From Bacteroidales bacterium (lineage in GTDB: Bacteria > Bacteroidota > Bacteroidia > Bacteroidales > UBA4417), in NCBI GenBank assembly GCA_016707705.1, contig JADJHD010000051.1:62001-126000 (forward strand): a stretch of 64,000 bases of DNA. The letters run 5' to 3'. This document shows, piece by piece, positions 51,748-61,068 of the stretch. The notes beneath the pieces were generated by a model, which worked only from the letters and a program-made list of their open reading frames with translations, searched no databases and was not told the origin of the DNA. Each line of letters starts with the position of its first letter. Positions within the stretch are counted from its first letter, which is position 1. The translations under genes and the position numbers were made by a program.

Positions 51748-52251
51748 TTACAAAAGTTTCTCAATCATTGCAGCAACTGACTTCAACAATGGAGCATAGT
51801 CGGGAGCTGTGGCGTATCCGGCTTTAGCTATCTCATCGATGAATTTGTAGGGATCCGAACGAACGCTCAGTGCTGTTGCATAGCGTTTGTTTTCGAAAAA
51901 GAACTTGGTATGGTCGGTGAAGCACTCTTCAGGAGTATTGTATTTTCTGAAGTAATCCTTCACAATATATTTAAAGAATTTTTGTCCGTTTTTAACCACG
52001 GGAGTAACGCTGATAATCTCCGGAAATTTAAGGTCGGCCCTGCGGCTGAACTCAGTGGTGGTGAGGAGTTGCTCATTGCCATTGACACCATCGGTATCTT
52101 TAACGCCGAAAAACATATTTCCGGGAGCGGCTTTACCCCATCCGCTTTCAAGGGCGGCCTGAGCCAGGATTGCAACGGCACTGATGCCGGTTTTTGCTTC
52201 GGTTTCTTTTGCAAAAGGGCCGTAAGCGGCAACAAATTCGGAAGGTTTCAT
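51748..52251 (-). CDS. GH73-type glucosaminidase domain protein
   Basis: 167 residues from the ATG at 52251; an upstream frame adds 14 residues of no family resemblance. A single glucosaminidase domain (FlgJ/Lyz-like) with the catalytic Glu35 in AALESGWGK, the FGVKDTDG segment, and a C-terminal YATAPDYAPLL (typical of YxxxxxYxxxL). It cleaves between N-acetylglucosamine and N-acetylmuramic acid of peptidoglycan. No signal peptide or cell-wall-binding module is visible, so delivery to the wall is unexplained; phage-type endolysin use is possible. Confidence 0.82.
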   Translation of the reverse strand: MKPSEFVAAYGPFAKETEAKTGISAVAILAQAALESGWGKAAPGNMFFGVKDTDGVNGNEQLLTTTEFSRRADLKFPEIISVTPVVKNGQKFFKYIVKDYFRKYNTPEECFTDHTKFFFENKRYATALSVRSDPYKFIDEIAKAGYATAPDYAPLLKSVAAMIEKLL

Positions 52252-52425
52252 GGATTTTTGGTTTAGGAATGGAATAGTTGGTTGAATTCCCAAATGCTAA
52301 CAGCTAAGCAATTAATCCCCGGAAATGGAAGAATAGGGATGTGGAAATAATGCCCTGCTAAAACAGGGTAGAACTGCGCTGTTAATCAATAAACAAAAAA
52401 TCCTGTCAAAAGTTTGAATAAATGC

Positions 52426-54708
52426 TTAGCGGGAAGTTTCGAGTTCACCAAAATTCACTTCAGTCCCCCATTTCTTATTGGGTTTGGGGCCCATGGTGAA
52501 CAGTAATACTCCACCATTCTTCAGATCAGAATAGAAGAAATAGGGCTTATTCCATTTTTTCCCGTTCAGTGTTACCTCTTGAATGTAGATGTTCTTTTCG
52601 GAGAGGTTATTTGCCTTCATTGTAAAGATTCCGCCATTATCCAGTTTTATGTAAGCTTCAGGAATAACGGGACTTCCAATGGCATAGTAGTTAGTGCCCG
52701 GACAAACAGGATAGAATCCCATGGCATTGAAAAGATACCATGCCGACATTTGTCCGCAGTCATCGTTTCCCGACAGTGAATTAGGCTTGTTTCCGTACTG
52801 GGTTCTTATGATTTTATGCACCAGTTCCTGAGTTTTCCAGGGTTCACCGGCGAAATCGTAGAGGAAAATAATATGATGGCTCGGCTCATTACCATGCCAG
52901 TACTCACCCAGTCGGCCCTGAATATCATCAACATTGCTGCTGGTATTGTCATTAAAGGTAAAGAGTGAATCGAGTTTTTGCAGGAAAGGCTTTTTACCTC
53001 CATGAAGTTCAATAAGTCCGCCTATATCCTGAGGAACATACCATGAATACTGCCAGCTGGTGCCTTCAGTAAAATCACCACCTTCAACATACTCATGAGT
53101 GCTGAAAGGGGTTCTCCAGTTTCCCCTGGAATCTTTTCCCCGCATCAGTCCAAGAGTTGGATCGAAGAGGTTTTTATAGGATTTTGCCCTTTTCATGAAA
53201 TAATCGTAATCCTCAGTTTTTCCAAGGGACTTAGCCATTTGTGCGATACAAAAATCGTCATGGGCATATTCAAGGCTTTTTGAAACGGCTTCATTTTCCT
53301 TGTCGCAGGGCACCCATCCCAGCTTGGCATAAGTCATCACATTATCATAATCGGGATTCATTGCTGTTTTTTTCACTGCCTGATAGGCTCTTTCAGCATC
53401 AAAACCCTTGATTCCCTTGAGATAGGCATCAACAATTACAGGTACTGCATGATAACCAATCATACACCAGGTTTCATTACCGCAAAGCGACCAAACGGGC
53501 AGCAAATGATCCACGCTTTGATCGTAATGAGCAAGCATTGAATTGATCATATCGGCATTTCTCTTGGGCTGCAACAGACAAAAGAGAGGATGGGTTGCCC
53601 GGTAGGTATCCCAAAGTGAGAAAATCGCATGGTTGGTAAATCCTTCAGCCTTATGGATATTCTGATCCAGTCCGCGGTAGCGACCATCAACATCCTGGTA
53701 AAGAATTGGAGTTAGGAAGGCATGATATAGTGCAGAATAGAACGTCTCTTTTTCTTCCTGACTTCCCTTGATTTCAATTTTTCCAAGTTCACGATCCCAG
53801 GCTTTGCGGGTATTGGCGAGTATCTGCTCAAATTCCCAGCCCTTGATAGAGGCTGCAAGATTCTGCATGGCATTCTCAGTGCTTACCGATGAAACCGAAA
53901 CTTTCACCAGAATTGCTTCCTGATTTGAAGTGAGGTAATTGGCAATAAACTGAAGGTTTTTTCCCGATGCTTCGGATGAACTTCTGAAGCGGTATCCATT
54001 GTAAAATACCCTTTTGCCGTCGCTCATGATACTGTAGGAATCGAAGGGTTTTGAAAAGACAGCGGTGAAGAAAACATAACGCTCTTTCGCCCAGCCGTTC
54101 ACAGCATGAAATCCAATGATGGTTGAGTCGTTCACAACCCTGATATTTGACCAGATGGTGTTCCAGCGGAGGCTTTTGCTTAGGTCGACCAGGATTGAGG
54201 CGGAATCAGTTTTTGGAAAAGTAAAGCGGAACATTCCAGCCCTTTCGGCAGCAGTGCATTCTACTTTCACATTATTATCATCCAGCAGAACTGAATAATA
54301 TCCGGCGGAAGCCATTTCATTTTTATGAGAATATGCTGAGCGGTAACCCGAATCAGGATTTGATTTTGGTCCCTGAACCAGCCATGGTTTGCCAATCTGA
54401 GGCATAAAGCGGATATCGCCAAGGTCGGGGATGCCGGTGCCACTGAAATGGGTAAGGCTGAAGGCTATGATGGAGCTGTCGGAATACTCATATCCTGATG
54501 CTGTTTCCCAGAGGACATCTTCGGTATCGGGTGATAACTGTATCATTCCGAAGGGAGCCACTGCACCCGGATAGGTATTTCCCTCGCCATTTGTACCAAT
54601 CAAGGGTTTTACAAAGGAGGAAGGGGTGGATGCTTCCTGAGCTTTCAACACAGTAAGACAGGAAATGAAAACTGTGAAGAAAAGAGTGGCGACAGCAAAT
54701 TTTGACAT
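52426..54708 (-). CDS. GH92 family alpha-mannosidase
   Basis: 760 residues with a signal peptide (about 1-22). GH92 enzymes are exo-acting, Ca-dependent alpha-mannosidases of Bacteroidota, removing mannose from N-glycans or yeast mannan. The family segments recognised are KPLIGTNGEGNTYPGAV near the start, GEGTSWQYSWYVPQD-like GGDFTEGTSWQYSWYVP, and GNDDCGQMSAWYLFNAMGF (catalytic centre). The length is normal and no frameshift is visible. No other glycan-utilisation genes (SusC/D) adjoin, so it is a lone enzyme here; the linkage preference is not determined. Confidence 0.93.
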   Translation of the reverse strand: MSKFAVATLFFTVFISCLTVLKAQEASTPSSFVKPLIGTNGEGNTYPGAVAPFGMIQLSPDTEDVLWETASGYEYSDSSIIAFSLTHFSGTGIPDLGDIRFMPQIGKPWLVQGPKSNPDSGYRSAYSHKNEMASAGYYSVLLDDNNVKVECTAAERAGMFRFTFPKTDSASILVDLSKSLRWNTIWSNIRVVNDSTIIGFHAVNGWAKERYVFFTAVFSKPFDSYSIMSDGKRVFYNGYRFRSSSEASGKNLQFIANYLTSNQEAILVKVSVSSVSTENAMQNLAASIKGWEFEQILANTRKAWDRELGKIEIKGSQEEKETFYSALYHAFLTPILYQDVDGRYRGLDQNIHKAEGFTNHAIFSLWDTYRATHPLFCLLQPKRNADMINSMLAHYDQSVDHLLPVWSLCGNETWCMIGYHAVPVIVDAYLKGIKGFDAERAYQAVKKTAMNPDYDNVMTYAKLGWVPCDKENEAVSKSLEYAHDDFCIAQMAKSLGKTEDYDYFMKRAKSYKNLFDPTLGLMRGKDSRGNWRTPFSTHEYVEGGDFTEGTSWQYSWYVPQDIGGLIELHGGKKPFLQKLDSLFTFNDNTSSNVDDIQGRLGEYWHGNEPSHHIIFLYDFAGEPWKTQELVHKIIRTQYGNKPNSLSGNDDCGQMSAWYLFNAMGFYPVCPGTNYYAIGSPVIPEAYIKLDNGGIFTMKANNLSEKNIYIQEVTLNGKKWNKPYFFYSDLKNGGVLLFTMGPKPNKKWGTEVNFGELETSR

Positions 54709-54816
54709 GGCTACGATTTAGGGAGATTTTTCCGGACAAATCTATGACAAAGCGATGTAATAGCTCTGCAATGACCGGAATAAAAAACCTGTAAGATTAA
54801 AGAGTTTGAGACGGGT

Positions 54817-56343
54817 TTAAAGCGGAAGGCTGACGAAGAAGGTACTTCCCTTTCCGGGTTCACTTTCTACCCATACTTTTCCACCATGAAGAGTAACAAA
54901 TTCACGGCAGAGGATAAGTCCGAGCCCGGAGCCTTTTTCCTGCCGGGTACCGGGTTTTGATTTTTCGGTATTGAGTCTGAAGAGCCGCTTGATTTCATCA
55001 GGATTCATTCCGGTACCCGAATCGCGGATTGAAATGAGAACGTCATTATCCTTCTTTTCGCCGCGAACCATGATATTGCCGCCTTCGTAGGTGTATTTCA
55101 AGGCATTGCTGATGAGGTTGCGGAGGATGGTTTTCAGCATGTTTTTGTCAGCCTTGATGACAAGCGTATTAGCGATGTCAATTTCAAGTTCAATCTTCTT
55201 TTGCCTTGCCATATTTTCCAGTGGCTCCAGTTCTTCCTCCACCAGTGGAAGCAGCATTTCGTAGGCGGGATTGCAGTGAACACCACCCTGCTGTATCATC
55301 GACCATTCCAGCAAATTCTGCAGGAGGTTGTAGGTGCTGAGGGAGCTATCCTTGAGAAGTCCGGCCATTTCAATAGCCCGTTCCTTATTGTCCGTTTCGA
55401 TGTACTCAATCAGGAATTGTGTGAGATTCAGCAGAGCATTGAAAGGATTTCGCAGGTCATGGGCGATAATGGAGAAGAATTTATCCTTGGTGGCATTCAA
55501 TTCCTTGAGTTCACGGGCAGTATTTTTGAGTTCCTGTTCGGCTTCCTTACGTTTTTCAATATTTCGGGTAACACCCAGAATCTCTGTTACTTTTCCCTCC
55601 TGATTCTGAAGAAGGTTCACCACGGATTCAACCCATATTACAGTTTTATCCTTCGAGACCTGCTGCATTTCAACGGTGAAACTTCTGGCAGATTCATCCC
55701 CGGCTTCAAAGGCCAGAATTTTATGCCGGAGGTCCTCGTTGAAACTTAAGCGGGAATCGGTGGTGAAAAGGTAGCTGAAATCGAACTGCAGGGCTTCTGC
55801 AACGGTATATCCGTGCAATTTAAAGATGGAAGGACTCACGTAGCTGTATTTCCCGCTGTTCAGATCCACCTTCCAGATAACGTCGGAAACGTTTTGGGCC
55901 AGCATTCGGTATTTCTCCTCGCTGCTTGCAAGCTCCTTTTCCAGGGCTTGTTTTTCACGAAGTGAGGAAATCAGGTTATTGTAGGAGGTTGAAAATTCAC
56001 CGAGGAAGTCGATGCGCTGACTGTAGTCGCCATCAGCAATACGATGGGTTTGCCAAACCAGATGCCGCAGGTTGGACTGAAGCTCCTTGAACGGGGAAAT
56101 CAGCTGGTTGGATTTCGGGGCTTCAGCGTCGAGATTGCCCTTCGAAAGGTTCAGGATAAAAGTATCAGCTGCCTGAAATTTTTCGAGGAGGCTGTGAATG
56201 CTTTGATGCAATCGCCTGAGTTCCGGTTCATGAGCCTTATCCTCCAGGTGATCGGGAAATGACTTCTGCCTGACGCGGTAATCACCGCCCAGAAGTTCAT
56301 TTACTGATTGGGTTAATTGTCGGAGGAGTTCGGCTTCGGTCAT
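54817..56343 (-). CDS. Soluble PAS-domain sensor histidine kinase (orphan)
   Basis: 508 residues, no transmembrane helix. An N-terminal ~140 residues of repeated helical, HAMP-like segments is followed by a PAS domain (about 145-270), a coiled linker, HisKA with H295 in SIIAHDLRNPF, and a complete HATPase (NALKYTYEGG, GSGLGL). Good agreement with cytoplasmic PAS kinases. No response regulator is adjacent; the nearest neighbours are GH92 and the glycogen-binding-domain protein, so its partner is unknown. Confidence 0.85.
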   Translation of the reverse strand: MTEAELLRQLTQSVNELLGGDYRVRQKSFPDHLEDKAHEPELRRLHQSIHSLLEKFQAADTFILNLSKGNLDAEAPKSNQLISPFKELQSNLRHLVWQTHRIADGDYSQRIDFLGEFSTSYNNLISSLREKQALEKELASSEEKYRMLAQNVSDVIWKVDLNSGKYSYVSPSIFKLHGYTVAEALQFDFSYLFTTDSRLSFNEDLRHKILAFEAGDESARSFTVEMQQVSKDKTVIWVESVVNLLQNQEGKVTEILGVTRNIEKRKEAEQELKNTARELKELNATKDKFFSIIAHDLRNPFNALLNLTQFLIEYIETDNKERAIEMAGLLKDSSLSTYNLLQNLLEWSMIQQGGVHCNPAYEMLLPLVEEELEPLENMARQKKIELEIDIANTLVIKADKNMLKTILRNLISNALKYTYEGGNIMVRGEKKDNDVLISIRDSGTGMNPDEIKRLFRLNTEKSKPGTRQEKGSGLGLILCREFVTLHGGKVWVESEPGKGSTFFVSLPL

Positions 56344-56524
56344 TGATGTAAAAATACTTCAATTCAACTAAAGAAAGCCCATTTTCGTATTCAGGAAAAG
56401 TAATTCCGAAATAGTGGTTAGGGCATGTAAACTTGAATTTAGCTGTTTTTCAATTAGTCAGATGGAGAAAAGCTGTTTGATTAAAAAGGATAAAAAGTAT
56501 GTACTGCACAGCTTTTTTCAATGA

Positions 56525-57967
56525 TTAAGGTTCAATCCAAAGCAAGGAATTATGCGTATTGTATTCATTTTCCTCCCATAGAGCATTGGCGGGATCCAGA
56601 ATCCAGTTGCCATCCACCACGAATTTATAGGTGGTTTTGCCTGGAGACAGGTAAATTGGTAGCACCCATTTTCCATTTTGGCGGCGCATTCGGTAGCTTC
56701 CCGGCGACCAGTTGCTGAAACTTCCGGTAACAACGACCTCGCGTGCATCCGGGAATGAATCTAGTTCAAAAACATAATTGGGTTTGAAGGCCATGAAGGA
56801 ATTTCCGTCATTGTTTGAAGCTGAAGAAGGGTTATCGGGATCACCCATCCATTGTCCATCCACTATAAATTTATACTCATAATTTCCCTTCGCCAGCACG
56901 TATGGAAGGCTCCAACCGCTGCTGTCGCGTCTCATAAACAGTTCATCCGGATTCCAGGCATTGAAGCTACCGGCAAGCTTAACTTCATGGGCATCCTTAA
57001 ATCCATTCAGGTGAAAGACATTGGTATCTCCGATAGCCTGTACAGAATTATAATCATCGTTACCATCAATAAGCTGAATCGGATTATCAGGATCGCGGAC
57101 CCATTGCTTGTCGACAATAAACTTATAGGTATGGGTTCCATCCTTGAGGTAGACTGGCAATTCCCAGCCCTCAGCAGTTTTCTTCATTTTAAGAGCTTTC
57201 TCGTTCCAGCCGTTGAAACTCCCGCTCAGAATTACTGTTCGGGCCTGCTGGTATCCTCTCAGACGGAAGACATAATTATAGCAGTAAACCACTGAATTAA
57301 AGGATCCGTAGGTATCGTCTTCCTTCAGTTTGTTATTCAGATCACGCATCCAGCTGCCATCCACAATGAATTTATATTCATACCTACCCGGTTGCAGGTT
57401 CATTTTTTGAATCCAGCCGCTGTCAGTCTTTATCATGGAAGGCTGAAGGGTGCCCCAGTTATTAAAGGAGCCGCTGAGCTGCACTTTTCTGGCTTCGGGA
57501 TAATCTGCAAGGAAGAAGGTTGCAATGCTGTCGTTATAGGAAAAGGCTCTTCGGTCAGTAAACTCATTTACTCCGAAAACAATATCTTCCCTGGGTTGAA
57601 ATACCGGCTTGTCGAACCAGGCATTATCCATGATCATAATGCTGTTTCCGGTTGTCTTGAGGGATGGAGGAGGAGGAGCAAACATTTTTGAAATTTCGAC
57701 TTTTCCCGGCTCAAGAACTTTGATTTCCCAGGTGGTGCTATCTACGGTAATGAAAGGCAAGCCCTTGAATACTTCTGCAAACAACAGGCTGTCGAGATCA
57801 AAAATCCGGCTAATCTCCTTCTTCTCTGCTTCTGTCCATACCTTATCAAGCTCGAAGTATAGTTTCCCATCCTCAAGCCGGCATATTTTCGACAGGTCAA
57901 TCTGGGCTTTTGCCTGAATGACTATTCCAAAGAGGACCAATCCAAGTATTATGAGTTTTCGTTTCAT
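56525..57967 (-). CDS. Secreted protein with four glycogen-binding (CBM48/AMPK-type) repeats
   Basis: 480 residues with a signal peptide (about 1-21). After a ~130-residue N-terminal part come four tandem domains of about 85 residues (roughly 150-235, 240-322, 325-405, 405-480). Each has the G-S-F-x-x-W core (LSGSFNNWG, LSGSFNGWNE, LAGSFNAWNPD, VTGSFSNWSPG) and the YKFIVDGxW strand of AMPK/CBM48 glycogen-binding domains. No catalytic domain is attached. It overlaps the upstream retropepsin gene (ATGA). Likely a polysaccharide-binding or assembly protein in the periplasm or outside; ligand unknown. Confidence 0.82.
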   Translation of the reverse strand: MKRKLIILGLVLFGIVIQAKAQIDLSKICRLEDGKLYFELDKVWTEAEKKEISRIFDLDSLLFAEVFKGLPFITVDSTTWEIKVLEPGKVEISKMFAPPPPSLKTTGNSIMIMDNAWFDKPVFQPREDIVFGVNEFTDRRAFSYNDSIATFFLADYPEARKVQLSGSFNNWGTLQPSMIKTDSGWIQKMNLQPGRYEYKFIVDGSWMRDLNNKLKEDDTYGSFNSVVYCYNYVFRLRGYQQARTVILSGSFNGWNEKALKMKKTAEGWELPVYLKDGTHTYKFIVDKQWVRDPDNPIQLIDGNDDYNSVQAIGDTNVFHLNGFKDAHEVKLAGSFNAWNPDELFMRRDSSGWSLPYVLAKGNYEYKFIVDGQWMGDPDNPSSASNNDGNSFMAFKPNYVFELDSFPDAREVVVTGSFSNWSPGSYRMRRQNGKWVLPIYLSPGKTTYKFVVDGNWILDPANALWEENEYNTHNSLLWIEP

Positions 57968-58983
57968 GATGCTGTGTTTTTAGCAAACCGAATCCCGACT
58001 GTTTTCTTTTCGAGGTTGATGGTTATGACTCCCTTTTCAAGAAATCCGAATCCCAGCATTCCGTCGATGTGCACCCCATACACTTCACTCAGTGCATCGA
58101 GATTCACAATAATGGTTTCCATGTTTTTAAGTTCAATATTATCCAGGGCGAAATCATTCATAATACCAAACAACACTTCATTTCCGGCTTGTCCTGCCCC
58201 TCTGAGGTCCGAGCGTCGGGTGATGCTGATGGTACTGATGATGTTTCTGGGTGCCTGGCTATTGATGGCATTGGTTTCAGCCCCTGTATCGAAGCAAAAG
58301 GAAAGTTGTTTTCCGGCAATTTTCCCTTTCATAATCAGGACGGGATGCCAGGGTTCAATTTTCTGAACATAATCCTGTTTCAATTCCTTTTCAGGTGGCT
58401 GAATACGATCACCCTTGCGGTTCAAGCGGTGAAGCTGAAGTTCATTAAGTGCAGCATCAATAACAACCTCGAAGGATTTGATCATATTAAATCCCAGCAG
58501 TCCGATAATCTTGGAACCCCTTCGGTTTTCAATATGTCCGAGATCAGTTACATCTGCCTTGATATCTTCATAATACAAATCTCCTACCTCTACTTTTTCA
58601 ACCTGAGTACATCCGATTTTTCCGGTGGATCCGGTAATTCCATTGGAGGTAAAGTTGTCGGTAATGCGGTGATTTCTGAAATAGGTGCTATTAAGAACCA
58701 GTCCTGTGGCGCCGGTATCAAAAACAAGGTTACCACTAACTCCGTCGATAACCGCTTCAATAAGGAACAAGCGTCCGGCCCTTTTCAGTGGAATGGTAAG
58801 GGAGTTGAAATCTCCGAGAGGTTTCGGTTCGGCAGCGGGAAGAAATGGGAGAGGTGGCACCCAAAGGTTGATCAGTACAGGCTGGTCTTTGAAGGGTTCT
58901 GAGCTATATCCGGATTGGATTCCGGGACTTATTCCCAGAAAGAAAATGACAATAAGAAGGAATGATGGAATTCCCTTTTTCAT
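57964..58983 (-). CDS. Retropepsin-like aspartic protease with two DTG motifs
   Basis: 339 residues from the ATG at 58983; a TTG three codons earlier is less likely. Signal peptide about 1-24. The first DTG is at 89-91 (LVFDTGATGLVLN) and the second near residue 230 (CFDTGAETNAIN). Each has the DTG-A fold signature of single-domain retropepsins, so one chain seems to carry both halves of the usual dimer, as in pepsin-like two-lobe enzymes. Its stop overlaps the start of the carbohydrate-binding gene by the ATGA quartet. Probably a periplasmic peptidase. Confidence 0.82.
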   Translation of the reverse strand: MKKGIPSFLLIVIFFLGISPGIQSGYSSEPFKDQPVLINLWVPPLPFLPAAEPKPLGDFNSLTIPLKRAGRLFLIEAVIDGVSGNLVFDTGATGLVLNSTYFRNHRITDNFTSNGITGSTGKIGCTQVEKVEVGDLYYEDIKADVTDLGHIENRRGSKIIGLLGFNMIKSFEVVIDAALNELQLHRLNRKGDRIQPPEKELKQDYVQKIEPWHPVLIMKGKIAGKQLSFCFDTGAETNAINSQAPRNIISTISITRRSDLRGAGQAGNEVLFGIMNDFALDNIELKNMETIIVNLDALSEVYGVHIDGMLGFGFLEKGVITINLEKKTVGIRFAKNTAS

Positions 58984-59068
58984 TTTTACCAATCTTTATG
59001 CTAAGGTAAGACTTGTAGCTTTATTCTGTTCGGTGATCAGAAGGATTATAAATGGAAGAACAACAGTA

Positions 59069-60919
59069 CTATTGAATAATCAGCTTTGAAATATATCTTG
59101 ATTTTGCACTTTGAACGCTCAAGAAATAGAGTCCCGGTTTCAGTCTGGAAGTGCTTAATTCAAAACAATTTTGATCGCTGATCAGAAGCCGGCCTTCAGT
59201 ATCATAAACAGATATTGAAAACGCCCCCGTTCCTTCCGGAATTACCAATTTAATTGATGATTTAGCAGGATTTGGATAGAATGAAAAGCGGGAATTTTCC
59301 GGCTCAAATTCACCCAGACTGCTCGTACAACCGGTGTACTGTGCGGTGGCATCCCAGAGATCACATTTTGCAGTCCGCAAACCAGTTTTAGTGCCATCAG
59401 GAGTGGGCTTTAATTCAAGGTAGCTGTCGGTGTCAGGATCATAAACAGGCCATGAATCCAATGCCGGAGCAGAGGGAATTCCATTATCGGCGAATGAAGA
59501 CCAAAAACTGAGTGCGGTAGACTGCATGCTGTCGTCCTGTGGAGTATACCAGGGTCCGATAGCATAATTGCTGTTTTCATAGGTATTGAAAACGTAGAAA
59601 AGCTCCAGTCCGTGGTAGGCACCATAATATTGAAGAATACCCGCCTGTTTGTGGGTGAAAAAGTAGCGGAAGACAGGCTGCAGCTGGTTTTTGCTGATGC
59701 ATTGTGCCGTTCTTCGGGTAGGAACAGTGAATTGGGCATCGGTAAGCATCTGAACATAGGATTCCCGGGCTTCGGCGTTGGTGGTGCCGGGAGGATACAA
59801 GGCAAGTGCCTGAGCCCTGAGGGAAGGCGGGAAATAGGTGTTAATAAGGGCTTCTACCATGACCGGCAGCACAGTAACCGGAGCGGAGACGCTCATTTCA
59901 TCGGCATTGGATCCAATCATTAGCGGAACCTTGTTGAAGTTACCGCTTTGGATAACTTCCTCGGGTAATCCGGGAAAGACAGTTCCATCCGCAACTGGTC
60001 GCCAGTTCATCTGAACGAATCCACCTGAGAGTGGACTTCCCCCTTGCAAAACCAGGCTATCTGCTGGTAGAGAGCGGAGGTAGGCAATTTTTGCGGAATC
60101 ACTGCCGCTTGGAATTATAGCATCAGCGAAGGCAATTCCCTTTTCCTTTTCAGTTTCATAAATTCCCAATGAAGGAACGGCCGATTCAATACATGCACGC
60201 TGGAAAAGGTTTTGGGCAAGGGGCATCAGAAGCAGATTCCCAACGTTTACACCTCCGGCACTCTCGCCAAAAATCATGACCTTGGATGGATCACCGCCAA
60301 AAGCAGCTGCATTCTGCTGAATCCATTGCAGGGCGAGAATCTGGTCAAAAATTGCATAATTTCCGGAAATACCCTGAGTATTTTCATTTTCCAGTCCGGG
60401 ATGCACCAGAAATCCCAAAGCTCCAAGTCTGTACTGAATGGTAATAACAACGGCATTTCCCCTTTCTGAAAGGTTTCTGCCATTGTAGATCTGTGTACCC
60501 AGTCCCTCCTGACTTGCCGAACCCTGCTGATTACCTCCGCCATGAATGAAAACCATAACCGGTAGGCTGGAAGCGGAGGTATCGGGGGTCCAGATATTCA
60601 GGTAAAGGCAATCCTCATCGCCGATCAGGGTATAGGTTGTATCCCCCTGTTCATAGAGTTTTTGGGGACATACAGGTTTATAAGCCTGAGTAGAAAGAGG
60701 GGTAGTCCAGGCGGCTGGTTCAACAGGTTGTTTCCATCTGAGATCACCGGTTGGCGGACTGGCAAAAGGGATGCCCAGAAATTCGTAGATGCCCGAGTTG
60801 TTGTTGCCGAGAACTATTCCATATGAGGTTTGAACAGTGGGTTGCTGTCCAAATGATTGAAGAACGCCCATCATCAGGACAGCTGCAAACAAAATGCTAT
60901 TTACACTTAATTTCTTCAA
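59069..60919 (-). CDS. Type B carboxylesterase with T9SS sorting domain
   Basis: 616 residues from the TTG at 60919; there is no ATG in frame before the signal peptide (KLSVNSILFAAVLMMGV). Alpha/beta hydrolase of the carboxylesterase/lipase type: EDCLYLNIW, oxyanion HGGG, nucleophile GESAGG (near 220), with the Glu and His expected downstream (GAYHGLELFYVF). The C-terminal ~75 residues (FYPNPAKSSIKL, SVYDTEGRLLISD) form a type A T9SS sorting domain, so the enzyme should be exported to the surface. Length is normal for the family plus the sorting domain. Confidence 0.9.
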   Translation of the reverse strand: MKKLSVNSILFAAVLMMGVLQSFGQQPTVQTSYGIVLGNNNSGIYEFLGIPFASPPTGDLRWKQPVEPAAWTTPLSTQAYKPVCPQKLYEQGDTTYTLIGDEDCLYLNIWTPDTSASSLPVMVFIHGGGNQQGSASQEGLGTQIYNGRNLSERGNAVVITIQYRLGALGFLVHPGLENENTQGISGNYAIFDQILALQWIQQNAAAFGGDPSKVMIFGESAGGVNVGNLLLMPLAQNLFQRACIESAVPSLGIYETEKEKGIAFADAIIPSGSDSAKIAYLRSLPADSLVLQGGSPLSGGFVQMNWRPVADGTVFPGLPEEVIQSGNFNKVPLMIGSNADEMSVSAPVTVLPVMVEALINTYFPPSLRAQALALYPPGTTNAEARESYVQMLTDAQFTVPTRRTAQCISKNQLQPVFRYFFTHKQAGILQYYGAYHGLELFYVFNTYENSNYAIGPWYTPQDDSMQSTALSFWSSFADNGIPSAPALDSWPVYDPDTDSYLELKPTPDGTKTGLRTAKCDLWDATAQYTGCTSSLGEFEPENSRFSFYPNPAKSSIKLVIPEGTGAFSISVYDTEGRLLISDQNCFELSTSRLKPGLYFLSVQSAKSRYISKLIIQ

Positions 60920-61068
60920 TTGATATAAACGATTTATGGTCGAAAAGATTGGAAGGGTAATAATTCAAATAGTCTGTTGAAGTTGAATTAACCCAATTGC
61001 AAAGTTAAGGCATCAATCCTTACTGAAGATTCCGGAAATATATACTGCAAAAAGGAGGAAACTATGCT

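Noticed and set aside
58069..58902. 277-codon frame opposite the retropepsin gene
   Set aside because: Antisense to a strongly supported protease with two DTG motifs; no supporting promoter or motif.
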